From assembly GCA_021838445.1 (NCBI GenBank), contig JAKCDU010000011.1, forward strand, positions 1 through 64,000: a DNA stretch of 64,000 nt. Direction: 5' to 3'. The first letter of the stretch is position 1, and the number at the start of each line of letters is the position of its first letter. The position numbers and the translations under genes were made by a program. Origin of the DNA: Actinomycetes bacterium. Its GTDB lineage: Bacteria > Actinomycetota > Acidimicrobiia > Acidimicrobiales > Palsa-688. Under the pieces are notes generated by a model. The model worked only from the letters and a program-made list of their open reading frames with translations, was not told where the DNA came from and searched no databases. Positions 1 to 8,111 of the stretch are shown piece by piece.

Positions 1-90
1 CAGCCGCCCCCAGCCGGCGCCAGCCGCCCCCAGCCGGCGCCAGCGGGGCTCAGCGGGCGCCAGCCGCCCCCAGTGGGCGCCAGCGGCAAG
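1..90. repeat. Degenerate 10-bp tandem repeat (CAGCCGCCCC / CAGCCGGCGC)
   Basis: Nine successive 10-bp units all begin with CAG. The commonest forms are CAGCCGCCCC (three copies) and CAGCCGGCGC (two copies); the later units are more diverged. The array starts at the window edge, so it may continue to the left. It lies just downstream of the fliT-like gene, which ends at 127 on the minus strand. No function is evident. Confidence 0.8.
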
Positions 91-126
91 GTCAGCGAGC
101 GCCCCACCGGGCGGCCGCTGGCGAGG

Positions 127-450
127 TCAGACGCTTCGGTCGAAGTAGCGGGGGGCGGGGCGCTCGTCGGCTCCCACCAGGGCGGTGGGGCGGGTCGCTC
201 CGGCGGTGATCTTCAGCCGGTCGGCCACGGCGGCCATCTCGCGCTCCATCCGCTTCTCGGCAAGCGTGGTGGCCTCCAGGAGGGCCTCGGCCCGGCGCGC
301 CAGCACAGCCGGGAGGGGTCCCAATCCGTCCGGGAGCGCAAAGTGGTCGAGGTACACGTCCGGCTCGCCGGCGGCGATCCGTTGGACTTTCTCCAACCGT
401 CGCTCCATGGCGTCGAGCACTTCGGTCCAGGTGGGTCGGCCGGCGGTCAC
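127..450 (-). CDS. FliT/FlgN-like small flagellar protein (hypothetical)
   Basis: This is a 107-residue, mostly helical, charged protein with a GTG start that overlaps the fliS stop codon (GTGA). Translation is therefore probably coupled to FliS. Small helical proteins encoded directly after fliD-fliS are usually FliT-type chaperones of the filament cap. Size, composition and position fit that role, but I see no diagnostic motif and the assignment is by context. The C-terminal 30 residues look disordered. Confidence 0.6.
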   Translation of the reverse strand: MTAGRPTWTEVLDAMERRLEKVQRIAAGEPDVYLDHFALPDGLGPLPAVLARRAEALLEATTLAEKRMEREMAAVADRLKITAGATRPTALVGADERPAPRYFDRSV

Positions 451-869
451 TTGGCTCCGGACACTTCGGGGACCGACTCGCTGCGGATGGCCGCTTCGTG
501 CCAGGCGGCCCCGAGCTGGGCCACATGCTCGGCCACCGCCGCGACCCGGGCCCGGTCCTTCTCCAGGTTGGCTTTGACCAGTTCGGTGTACAGGTGGTCA
601 TAGAGAGCCTGCAGACGGGCAGCCGGCTCCCAAACCGAGACGTCGATGGTCTCCCGCAGGGCCATCAGGATGTCCTGGGCATGAATCAGCAGATCGCTGA
701 TCAACTTGATATCGCGGGGTTCGGCGTCCATGGACCGCCCGGCGCGAGCCAGGTCCATCTGCAGGGCGTCGAAGAGCATCGTCAGTCGGCTGGCCGGCGT
801 GGACGTCTCGATGGCCTCGGTGAGATAGCGGACCCTCATCTCCTCGGCTCTGTGCGCATCGCTTGCCAT
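447..869 (-). CDS. fliS: Flagellar export chaperone FliS
   Basis: This 140-residue protein has the FliS signature: a YLTEAIETSTPASRLTMLFD-like N-terminal segment followed by helices around residues 40-110. FliS binds the C-terminal helices of newly made flagellin in the cytoplasm, prevents premature polymerisation and delivers flagellin to the export gate. The reading frame stays open upstream to 1019. I chose ATG 869 because the homology begins there and an AGAAGGAGG sequence lies upstream, although its spacing of about 13 nt is long. A sigma-28-like promoter lies about 90 bp upstream, so fliS and the downstream fliT-like gene can be transcribed separately from fliD. Confidence 0.92.
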   Translation of the reverse strand: MASDAHRAEEMRVRYLTEAIETSTPASRLTMLFDALQMDLARAGRSMDAEPRDIKLISDLLIHAQDILMALRETIDVSVWEPAARLQALYDHLYTELVKANLEKDRARVAAVAEHVAQLGAAWHEAAIRSESVPEVSGAK

Positions 870-959
870 GATGTCCCAGCCGCCTCCTTCTCGCCGCACC
901 GGTAGTTCGGCGCACCGCGTCAGTGGACTCCGGGGGCTCACCTCCTGTGTCCGCTCAAT

Positions 960-986
960 GCATCGGCATTGGGACATTCGACTTGA
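960..986 (-). promoter_or_regulatory. Sigma-28-like promoter upstream of fliS
   Basis: Read on the minus strand, TCAAGTCG (979-986), an 11-nt spacer and GCCGATGC (960-967) resemble the FliA/SigD/WhiG promoter consensus TAAAGTTT-N11-GCCGATAA. The predicted leader is about 85 nt. Closely similar elements lie upstream of flhA and flbD in this window, which strengthens the call. Confidence 0.55.
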
Positions 987-1066
987 GCGCCCCGCAAAGC
1001 CGGTCAGAGAGCGCCTCACCGCCTGTCGACCCCACGATGACGGGGTCCGGCGGCGGGCGCGTCGAA

Positions 1067-1097
1067 GCGCCCGGGGACCAAGTGGTCCACCGGGCGC
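1067..1097 (-). terminator. Strong hairpin downstream of fliD
   Basis: GCGCCCGGGGACCA (1067-1080) pairs with TGGTCC-A-CCGGGCGC (1083-1097), giving a 14-bp stem with one bulged A and a very short loop. It starts 19 bp after the fliD stop. No T-run follows on the minus strand, so it may act as a non-canonical or factor-assisted terminator, or stabilise the mRNA 3' end. Confidence 0.55.
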
Positions 1098-1115
1098 ATC
1101 CCTGAGATCAGTCGG

Positions 1116-3671
1116 CTACGGCCCGTTCGACTTGATGGTGGCCAGCTCACCGGCCAGCGCCGACGACTGGTTCTTGAGCGTCCCGATGGTCGCCTCCATG
1201 TTGGCGTACTTGTTGAGGAGCATCTGTTGCTCCTGGTTCAGGAGCTGCTGGTACATCTGGATCTGGGGGCTCAGAGTGTTCTTCTGATTCTGCAGCCCGT
1301 TGACCGTCTGGGTGATCTCGCCGGTGGCCGGATCGGACATCTGGGTGCTGATGTTGGACAGCACCTGGGCCAGACCGGGGGTGTAGGTCAAGGATCCGAG
1401 GTTGGTGGAGCTGGTGATCCCGGACGCCCCTACCACCACCGAGAGGCCGCCCAGGTTGGGGTCCGAGACGGGGGCCGACAGCGCTTGACCGACGCCGGTC
1501 GCAGCCACCCCGTTGATGGTGCCGGCGACATCGGTGCCGGTGAAGGTCGCCGAGGGCGAGCCACCGGTGAGGCCTAGCGTCCCGGCGGCCGTGCTGGTGG
1601 TGCCCACCGTGAAGCTGGTCCCCGACCCGTACTGGGTCGAGATCAGTTGGAGCTGGGTACCCCCCACGATCTGGGCGGTCAGGGCCATACCCTGGGATGC
1701 GAAGGCAGAGTTGAGCCCGTTGGCGATCGACGTCAGGGACTGCCCCGTGGTCGTCGTGAAGGTGGCGCTGGCCGAGCCGAGGCCGACGGTGAGTGTCTCT
1801 CCGGCCCCCACCGTTCCGCCGGCCAGGGCCGAGCCGGTCGTCACCGCCTGACTGGCGCTGTGGCTGACGTTGATGGCGTAGGTACCGGCCCGCGTGGCCG
1901 CCGTGGCATATGAGAAGGACACCTGCCCGGCGTAGGAGGGAGACGAGGGACTGAAGGTGCCCCCCTGGTTGAACAGTGCCTGGACCTGCGACGGATTGGT
2001 GTTGAACGCCGTCTCGAAAGCGGCCTGGTCGAAGGTGATCTGGCCGTTGCTGATCTTGATACCCACATTGGCCGCGCTACCGAGGTTGGATGATCCCACC
2101 GCCGAGGCGAAGGCCGACAGCACCGACGATGTCAGGCCTTCGAGCACGGCCGAGCCCATCAGAGGGCCGGCCTTCTTGGTGGTCGCGTTGTAACCAGCGT
2201 AGGTCTGAAGGTCCGACAGGAGGGTATTGGCGTCGTTGACCATGGACTGCACCGAGCCGGCGATAGATGAAGCATCCTGGCCCACGGTGACGGTCACCGG
2301 GTTGGTGCTGGTCTGCGCCACATTGACCGTCAGGCCCGGTATCAGGCCCGTGAAGGTGTCGTTCTGGGACGACACCGTGTAGCCCGACGTACCGCCGATC
2401 TGGATTTGGGCATTCTGGGCGGCCACCGCAGTGCGGAGAGAGCCCAGGGACGAGGAACTGAAGGCGCTCGGGTCGACCGACAGGCTTCCGGCCGTTCCGG
2501 TGGTCGACGAGGAGACCTGGAGTACGTACTGGTTGGTGCCGGTCTGCACGGCAGACGCCACCATGCCGGTTCCTGAGCCGTTGATGGCCGTCACCACATC
2601 CGACAGCGAGCCGCTGCCGGTGGAGACGTCGGTGGCGGTGACCGACCCGGAGGCGATGATCGAGCTGTTGACGTACTGCTGCGAGCCGGTCGGTGCGATG
2701 GTGGCGGTGAAGGTGGCTCCGCTGGCCCCGTTCAGGGTGACCGGCCCTCCGGGCACCACCGTCGAGATGGTGTTGGCGGTGCCGTCGACGTTGACGATGG
2801 CGTCCGAGCCGGTGGAGGACCCAGCAGACAGGCCCAGCGTGGCGAGGGCGGTGCCGCCGGTGATCTGCAGGGTCTGGGTGGAGCCCTGGTTGACGGTGGA
2901 CAGGACCAGGTTCCCGTTGCCGTCGTAGCCTGCCTGGAGCACCGACGACGCGCCGGCGGCCTGGATGGCCGACTTGACGGCGCTGAGGAGGCCCGACCCG
3001 CTGTAACCTCCGGCCGGGGCGGCCCCGAGGGTCAGGCTGTAGGCGGTGCCGTTCACCGACACCCCGAGGGTGTCGTTGCTGCCGGTGGTGATGTTGATCC
3101 CGCTGGTCGCCGACGCCAGGCTGGTGGTCCCCGACAGGGACGCCGCCTGGGAGGCCTGGGTCACCTGGAAGGTATGGGCCCCGAGGGCCACGCCGCTGCC
3201 GTTGGCCAGGGTGGCGAAGCCGATCTGGCCCCCGCCCTCGGACAGGAGGATGTCAGACTTGGAGGTGACGATCTGGGAGGTGGAGCTGGCCGTGCCGCTC
3301 GAGACCAGGGAGTTGGCGGTGGCCAGCTGCTGAACGGTGAATTGCACCGATCCAGTGGGCGTGCCGGAGGCGGCCGTAGCCGTCGCGACCGTGCTGTTCG
3401 AGGAGCTGGCGGTGCGGGCCTGCCAACCGCTGGCCTGGGCCAGCGTGTCCGTAATGCCCTTCAGGGCGAGGACGTCGGAGTTGATCTGCTGATAGTTGGA
3501 TACGTTCGACGAGATGGTCGACTGCTCGGTCTGCAGGTTGGTGATCGGGATCTGGAACGGCTGCAGCTCGGCCTGGATGATGCTCGACGTGTTGATACCG
3601 GAGACCAGGCCGTAGGAGACGACCGACGGAAGAAGCCCGTTGGTCCCGAGGGTGCTGCCAGAAGTGGACAT
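1116..3671 (-). CDS. fliD: Flagellar hook-associated protein 2 (filament cap), FliD
   Basis: The N-terminus contains the conserved FliD segment (SGINTSSIIQAELQPF, about residues 24-39) followed by a coiled-coil D0/D1 region. The C-terminal 80 residues are the matching helical partner (QNQKNTLSPQIQMYQQLL). FliD forms the cap under which secreted flagellin folds into the filament. At 851 residues it is well above the usual 400-600. The extra length is Ser/Thr/Gly/Ala-rich beta-type sequence containing several flagellin_IN-like stretches (for example the NDTLGVSVNG and GETLTVGLG regions), so the outer cap domains look expanded. ATG 3671 is preceded by TAAGGACC. It is transcribed after fliC and is separated from it by a perfect stem-loop. 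Confidence 0.93.
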   Translation of the reverse strand: MSTSGSTLGTNGLLPSVVSYGLVSGINTSSIIQAELQPFQIPITNLQTEQSTISSNVSNYQQINSDVLALKGITDTLAQASGWQARTASSSNSTVATATAASGTPTGSVQFTVQQLATANSLVSSGTASSTSQIVTSKSDILLSEGGGQIGFATLANGSGVALGAHTFQVTQASQAASLSGTTSLASATSGINITTGSNDTLGVSVNGTAYSLTLGAAPAGGYSGSGLLSAVKSAIQAAGASSVLQAGYDGNGNLVLSTVNQGSTQTLQITGGTALATLGLSAGSSTGSDAIVNVDGTANTISTVVPGGPVTLNGASGATFTATIAPTGSQQYVNSSIIASGSVTATDVSTGSGSLSDVVTAINGSGTGMVASAVQTGTNQYVLQVSSSTTGTAGSLSVDPSAFSSSSLGSLRTAVAAQNAQIQIGGTSGYTVSSQNDTFTGLIPGLTVNVAQTSTNPVTVTVGQDASSIAGSVQSMVNDANTLLSDLQTYAGYNATTKKAGPLMGSAVLEGLTSSVLSAFASAVGSSNLGSAANVGIKISNGQITFDQAAFETAFNTNPSQVQALFNQGGTFSPSSPSYAGQVSFSYATAATRAGTYAINVSHSASQAVTTGSALAGGTVGAGETLTVGLGSASATFTTTTGQSLTSIANGLNSAFASQGMALTAQIVGGTQLQLISTQYGSGTSFTVGTTSTAAGTLGLTGGSPSATFTGTDVAGTINGVAATGVGQALSAPVSDPNLGGLSVVVGASGITSSTNLGSLTYTPGLAQVLSNISTQMSDPATGEITQTVNGLQNQKNTLSPQIQMYQQLLNQEQQMLLNKYANMEATIGTLKNQSSALAGELATIKSNGP

Positions 3672-3719
3672 GGTGGTCCTTACCGGAGAGAAGCGGGTTG
3701 GAGGAGCGCGTCATCGACG

Positions 3720-3751
3720 CCGGCCCCGAGATCGAAAGACCTCGGGGCCGG
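3720..3751 (-). terminator. Perfect 11-bp stem-loop between fliC and fliD
   Basis: CCGGCCCCGAG (3720-3730) and CTCGGGGCCGG (3741-3751) form a perfect 11-bp stem with a 10-nt loop. It lies between the fliC stop (3778) and the fliD start (3671). There is no downstream T-run on either strand, so it could attenuate read-through and keep fliC mRNA above fliD mRNA, rather than being a full intrinsic terminator. Confidence 0.65.
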
Positions 3752-3777
3752 TGACGATGTCATTTCCGTTTGGGCTC

Positions 3778-4608
3778 TTACTGGAGGAGCTTGAGGACCA
3801 GAGACGGGCTCTGCTGAGCTTGGCTCAGCATGGCCACGCCGGACTGCATGAGGATTTGGTCCGTGCTGTAGGTCGTCGTCGCCTGAGCGAAGTTGACGTC
3901 CACCAGACCCGAGTAGGCGGCCTGCAGGTTCTGCTGGCCGACGGTCAGGTTGGCCACGATGGCGTTCAGCTGGTTCTGGGTGGCACCCACATTGGCTTCG
4001 ATCGACGCCACCGAGTTGATGGCGGCCTGGACCGACGCCACCGCCGCAGCCGCCGAGGCGGCCGAAGCCACGCTCAGACCCGAAACGGCCAGGGCACCGG
4101 TGGAGGCGCCGCTGATGCTGAGGGTCAGCTGGTTGGAGGTGTTGTCGAAGGCACCGACCTGGAGGGTCTGGTTGGAGAAGGTTCCGTCCAGCAGGTTCGT
4201 CGTCCCGAACGAGGTGGTGTTGGCGATCTGGTCAATCTGATTGGCCAGAGCCTGGAACTCCTGGTTGTTGGCGTTCAACGAGTTCTTGTCGTTGGTGGCG
4301 CCGTTGGCGGAGCTCAGGGCCAGGGAGTTCATGGTCTGAAGGATCGAGGTGATCTGGTTCAGCGCCCCGCTGGCGGTCTGGATCAGGGAAACGCCGTTCT
4401 GGGCGTTGCTGATGGCCTGGGTGTAACCGTTGGACTGCGACTGCAGGCCTTGGGCCACGACGTACCCGGCAGGGTTGTCGGCAGCCGTCTGAATCTGCAG
4501 ACCCGACGACAGCTGGGAGATGGCCTTGCTCATGGCCATGTCCGTCGAGTTGACGTTGTTGTAAGCGTTGAGCGCTGTGAGGTTGCTGTTGACTACGAGA
4601 GAAGACAT
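3778..4608 (-). CDS. fliC: Flagellin
   Basis: This 276-residue compact flagellin has the conserved N-terminal D0/D1 helices (VNSNLTALNAYNNVN ... ISQLSSGLQIQTAADNPAGY) and the C-terminal D1/D0 helices ending in LSQAQQSPSLVLKLLQ. Only a short variable segment lies between them, so the surface-exposed domain is small. ATG 4608 follows a near-perfect AAGGAGGA ribosome binding site. The frame is open to 4779, but that extension has no flagellin homology. The protein is exported through the flagellar type III system and forms the filament. The adjacent glycosyltransferase island suggests it is glycosylated. The 5' leader carries features described separately. Confidence 0.97.
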   Translation of the reverse strand: MSSLVVNSNLTALNAYNNVNSTDMAMSKAISQLSSGLQIQTAADNPAGYVVAQGLQSQSNGYTQAISNAQNGVSLIQTASGALNQITSILQTMNSLALSSANGATNDKNSLNANNQEFQALANQIDQIANTTSFGTTNLLDGTFSNQTLQVGAFDNTSNQLTLSISGASTGALAVSGLSVASAASAAAAVASVQAAINSVASIEANVGATQNQLNAIVANLTVGQQNLQAAYSGLVDVNFAQATTTYSTDQILMQSGVAMLSQAQQSPSLVLKLLQ

Positions 4609-4612
4609 CCGG

Positions 4613-4640
4613 TCCTCCTTGACACGGGCCACGACTCCTT
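4613..4640 (-). promoter_or_regulatory. Two AAGGAG motifs in the fliC leader (candidate CsrA sites)
   Basis: On the minus strand the fliC leader holds AAGGAGGA (4613-4620), which is the ribosome binding site, and a second AAGGAG (4635-4640) 20 nt upstream. In Bacillus subtilis hag mRNA, CsrA binds two such GGA-containing sites, one overlapping the Shine-Dalgarno sequence. csrA and fliW occur in this window, so a similar control is plausible. This is an inference from motif layout only. Confidence 0.4.
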
Positions 4641-4730
4641 CGGTGCCCTGGATTGGGTGAAGCGTGTCCGACACCGCCTGACGGTGGTGGCCGGCACAGA
4701 ATTCCTCGACACCAGAACTTCCCGAGTTGA

Positions 4731-4746
4731 TGTGACACACGTCACA
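4731..4746. promoter_or_regulatory. CRP/FNR-family palindrome upstream of flagellin
   Basis: TGTGACACACGTCACA is an exact match to the CRP-type consensus TGTGA-N6-TCACA; the inner C/G pair also pairs. It lies about 125 bp upstream of the fliC start and about 105 bp before the divergent glycosyltransferase start. A cAMP-responsive CRP/GlxR-type regulator could control either gene. No CRP-family gene is in the window. Confidence 0.6.
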
Positions 4747-4851
4747 GAACCACCGGTGGGAGGACTTGTTGCTCTTCACATGATGGCGCAGACCGACCGG
4801 GCTGCCCAGGGTCGCTCAAGGCGAGCCGTGCAATTCCCGAAGACCAAGAAG

Positions 4852-7800
4852 ATGGCGAGGCAACCGGTATCCATTATCATCCTGGCGTGGAACGCCTGGG
4901 ACTCGACCAAGGCGTGTCTCGACTCGCTGCGTCCCACCCTCGGGGTGCGAGACCAGGTGATCGTCGTGGACAACGGGTCCGAGGACGGGACCGCGACGGG
5001 ACTGCGGCAGTACCCATGGCTTCGGGTGGTCTCCAACCCGGAAAATAGGGGTTTCGCCGGAGGCTGCAACGACGGAGCAGCCGTCGCCGCCGGGGAGGTC
5101 CTCATATTCCTCAACAACGACACCCTCCTGTCCGGCAAGTGGATCGATCCCCTGGTGGCCGCCCTCGAGCAGCCCGATGCGGGGGCCGCCGGCCCTCGCT
5201 CCAACTTCGTTTCGGGCGCCCAGGTGATCGAGGGAGCCAACTACGCACATTCGGCGGAGATGAAGCGATTCGCCCGGGCCTGGTCTCAGGCGCATCGTGG
5301 GCAGATATCAGAGACCAATCGGCTGGTCGGCTTCTGCGTGGCGGTGACCGCCCAGGCCTTCAACGACGTCGGTGGTTTCGACGAGGCCTACGGGATCGGC
5401 GGGTTCGAGGACGACGACCTGTGCCACAAGCTGATCAAGTCGGGTCGCAAGCTGTATGTGTGCCATGACTCGTTCGTGCACCACGATGGTCACAAGACTT
5501 TCGACGCCAATGGGCTCAACTGGTACACCGAGCAGGAATCCAACCGGAGCCACTTCCTCGCCAAGCACGGAGACGTCGAACCTGGTCTCAGGTACATCTC
5601 TGCCTGCCTCATAACCAAAGACGAGGAGGAGAATCTCCCGACCTGCCTGGCTTCGCTGCAGGGCATCGTCGACGAGATCGTCGTGTACGACACCGGCTCC
5701 ACCGACCGCACCGTCGAACTGGCCACCGAGGCCGGCGCTGTCGTATTCGACGGCTATTGGGACGACGATTTCTCCCGTGCCCGGAACGCTTCCCTCGAGC
5801 ACTGCCACGGAGAATGGATCGTATGGGTGGATGCTGACGAGACACTACAAGCAGATCCGATCACGCTACGAAGGCTCCTCGCTGGCACCCCGGCCGAGGT
5901 TGACGCCTTCTCGGTGCGCATCGACAACCTCACCGGCGTAGGAGTCGGATCGAGCTTCGTGCACCACGCCAGCCGCATCTTCCGCCGGGCCCGGTGCGAG
6001 TGGACGGGACGCCTCCACGAACAGGTAGCCCAGCGGGGAACACATGCCCCTATCCAGCAGCGTGACATGCCCGACTCGGTGTGGATCCGCCACACCGGTT
6101 ATCTCGACGAGGCCATGCGTAGCCGCAACAAAGCCGAGCGTAACCTGCGGGTCGCGCAGGCCGAGGTAGACGACCAGGCCAGCTGGGACCGCGGCTACTC
6201 CCTCACCTCACTCGCCCGCTCCCTGATGCTGGCCGGGCGCCCCGAGGAGGGCCTGGCTCGGGCCATCGAGGGCCTGGATGTGACCAACAACGAGATCACC
6301 CGGCGCCTGGCCGTCCGGACCGCCATCGACTGCACCCTTGCACTCGGCCGACCAGCCGAGGCTCTCGAGTGGTGCAGTCGGCTGCGCGCCGAGAACGCCA
6401 ACCCGAACACCGCCAACGCCTTCGAAGCTACCGTCCGCCTGGCGATGGGGCAGTGGGAGGTCGCCCTCGAGACTCTCGGACGGGTCCAGCCGGGGATAGA
6501 CGACGAAGACGGATTCGGTGTCTCGGCTGGTACCGTAGGCGCCCAGCGAGCACAGGCACTGGTCGCACTGAATCGCCTCAGCGAGGCTGTCGACGCGCTG
6601 CTCGGGAGCCTCAACGACGCCGGCGTACTCGATACTCATCTCGGGTCTCTGATCGACTACATGCACCAGGCCGGGAGACCGCTCGAGGAGCTGGCCCGTG
6701 CTATCCCATCTGAGCGGGTGGTCTACTTCCTGGCCCAGTTACTGCAGATCCAGCCCGATGCCGCCGACGCCGCCCTCGAGGCTTGCTTCAGCACCGGCGT
6801 GGACCCCAAGTCGGTGCTGGCGACGGCCACTACTCTGGCTCCCCGCCTAGGACTCGAGCGGGCCATGGTCTGGTCGGCGCGCCTGCGCCAGGCCGGCCAC
6901 GCCTTCGCATGTCCCCTGCTGACGATGGCCAGAACCGGGTTGGACGCGGTGCCACGGGCCCGGGCGGCAGCTGTTACCCGTCAGCTCTTCGGGGACCCGG
7001 ATGCCGATGCCGCGTTCCACACAGCCTGCCTCCTCGCCGCTCCCGTCCAACTAGAGATCATCCGGCAAGAGACTGCGCAAATCTGCCCCGATCTGCTGAC
7101 CATTCTGTCCCGAGTCGAGGCAACTGCCAAGTCATCTCGCACACGGGGCGCCCGGTTCCCCGTGAGCATCGTCATCCCGTGCTTCAACCGGGTCGACCTG
7201 ACGCGCGACTGTCTGGCCAGCCTGGCCGCCCACACCGATCCACATGACTACGAACTCATACTCGTGGACAACGGATCCTCTGATGGAACCGATGAGATCA
7301 CGTTCCCTGGACCAGCTGACTTCCAACTGATACGGAACGAGGAGAACCTCGGGTTCTCACGGGCCTGCAACCAGGGTGCCGCCGCAGCCCGACACGACAT
7401 CATCGTCTTCCTGAACAACGACACCCTGGCCACGCCCGGATGGCTACCAGCTCTTCTAGAGCCATTTGCCAACTCCTCAGTCGGAATTGTTGGAGCTCGC
7501 CTCCTCTACGCCGACGGAACCATCCAGCACGCCGGTGTCGATGTCGGCGCTGGTCCGGACGGCGTGTTCCACGGGAGTCATCGTTACCGTCTGAATCCGG
7601 CGGAGTTCCCCCCTGCGCTGGAGCCCGGTTCGGTGCCAGCGGTGACCGGTGCCGCCCTCGCCATCCGCAAGGACGTCTTCGAGGCGGTCGGGGGGCTCCA
7701 CGAAGGGTACTGGAACGGCAACGAGGACGTGGACCTCTGCCTGCTCGTTCAAGAGCAGCGCAAGTTGGTCTGGTATCAACCCAGTTCCGTGCTGTTCCAC

Positions 7801-7947
7801 CTCGAGTCACAGTCCGGAAGCGAACGGTTCACCGGCTACACCAAGAACGTGGCGCTGTTCAACGAGCGCTGGGCCTCCAAACTCGAGGGTCGCCTAATCA
7901 GCTCCGAACCACGAGGTCATGTCGGGGCGGCCGTCTCACGCCGCTGA
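4852..7947 (+). CDS. Three-domain family-2 glycosyltransferase (putative flagellin glycosyltransferase)
   Basis: This protein of about 1031 residues contains three GT-A/GT2 modules. Module 1 (about residues 4-245) has PVSIIILAWNAW, VDNGSEDGT and FLNNDT motifs. Module 2 (about 246-470) has ITKDEEENLPTCLASL and VWVDADE and resembles TPR-linked GT2 enzymes. A helical TPR-like stretch (about 470-760) follows. Module 3 (about 768-1010) has VSIVIPCFNR, VDNGSSDGT and FLNNDT. All three keep an acidic DXD-type motif. It is divergent from fliC and adjoins a sugar-modification operon, so successive transfer of sugars to flagellin is the likely job. ATG 4852 begins at the homology and has only a weak GAAG ribosome binding site; in-frame ATGs at 4780 and 4783, 16-20 nt after a GGGAGG, are alternatives. 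The much longer upstream open frame is antisense to fliC and not coding. Confidence 0.88.
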   Translation: MARQPVSIIILAWNAWDSTKACLDSLRPTLGVRDQVIVVDNGSEDGTATGLRQYPWLRVVSNPENRGFAGGCNDGAAVAAGEVLIFLNNDTLLSGKWIDPLVAALEQPDAGAAGPRSNFVSGAQVIEGANYAHSAEMKRFARAWSQAHRGQISETNRLVGFCVAVTAQAFNDVGGFDEAYGIGGFEDDDLCHKLIKSGRKLYVCHDSFVHHDGHKTFDANGLNWYTEQESNRSHFLAKHGDVEPGLRYISACLITKDEEENLPTCLASLQGIVDEIVVYDTGSTDRTVELATEAGAVVFDGYWDDDFSRARNASLEHCHGEWIVWVDADETLQADPITLRRLLAGTPAEVDAFSVRIDNLTGVGVGSSFVHHASRIFRRARCEWTGRLHEQVAQRGTHAPIQQRDMPDSVWIRHTGYLDEAMRSRNKAERNLRVAQAEVDDQASWDRGYSLTSLARSLMLAGRPEEGLARAIEGLDVTNNEITRRLAVRTAIDCTLALGRPAEALEWCSRLRAENANPNTANAFEATVRLAMGQWEVALETLGRVQPGIDDEDGFGVSAGTVGAQRAQALVALNRLSEAVDALLGSLNDAGVLDTHLGSLIDYMHQAGRPLEELARAIPSERVVYFLAQLLQIQPDAADAALEACFSTGVDPKSVLATATTLAPRLGLERAMVWSARLRQAGHAFACPLLTMARTGLDAVPRARAAAVTRQLFGDPDADAAFHTACLLAAPVQLEIIRQETAQICPDLLTILSRVEATAKSSRTRGARFPVSIVIPCFNRVDLTRDCLASLAAHTDPHDYELILVDNGSSDGTDEITFPGPADFQLIRNEENLGFSRACNQGAAAARHDIIVFLNNDTLATPGWLPALLEPFANSSVGIVGARLLYADGTIQHAGVDVGAGPDGVFHGSHRYRLNPAEFPPALEPGSVPAVTGAALAIRKDVFEAVGGLHEGYWNGNEDVDLCLLVQEQRKLVWYQPSSVLFHLESQSGSERFTGYTKNVALFNERWASKLEGRLISSEPRGHVGAAVSRR

Positions 7948-8111
7948 GTGCGATACGGGCCGGAGGCAGACGCGAGACCCTGGGTACGTGGCTGTCCTCC
8001 GCCCGTCCTGAGCAGAGCCTCCAACATCATGATCCCGACCATCAAAGCCTGGAACCTGTCGGACGCGATCGTGGCACCGCCGCCCCCCCCAGCCTTCCTG
8101 GCGAAGTTGGC

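Noticed and set aside
3640-4851. Open frame extending the triple glycosyltransferase about 400 codons upstream
   Set aside because: It runs antisense through fliC, has no glycosyltransferase homology and is a typical high-GC shadow frame. The GT domain starts at about 4852.
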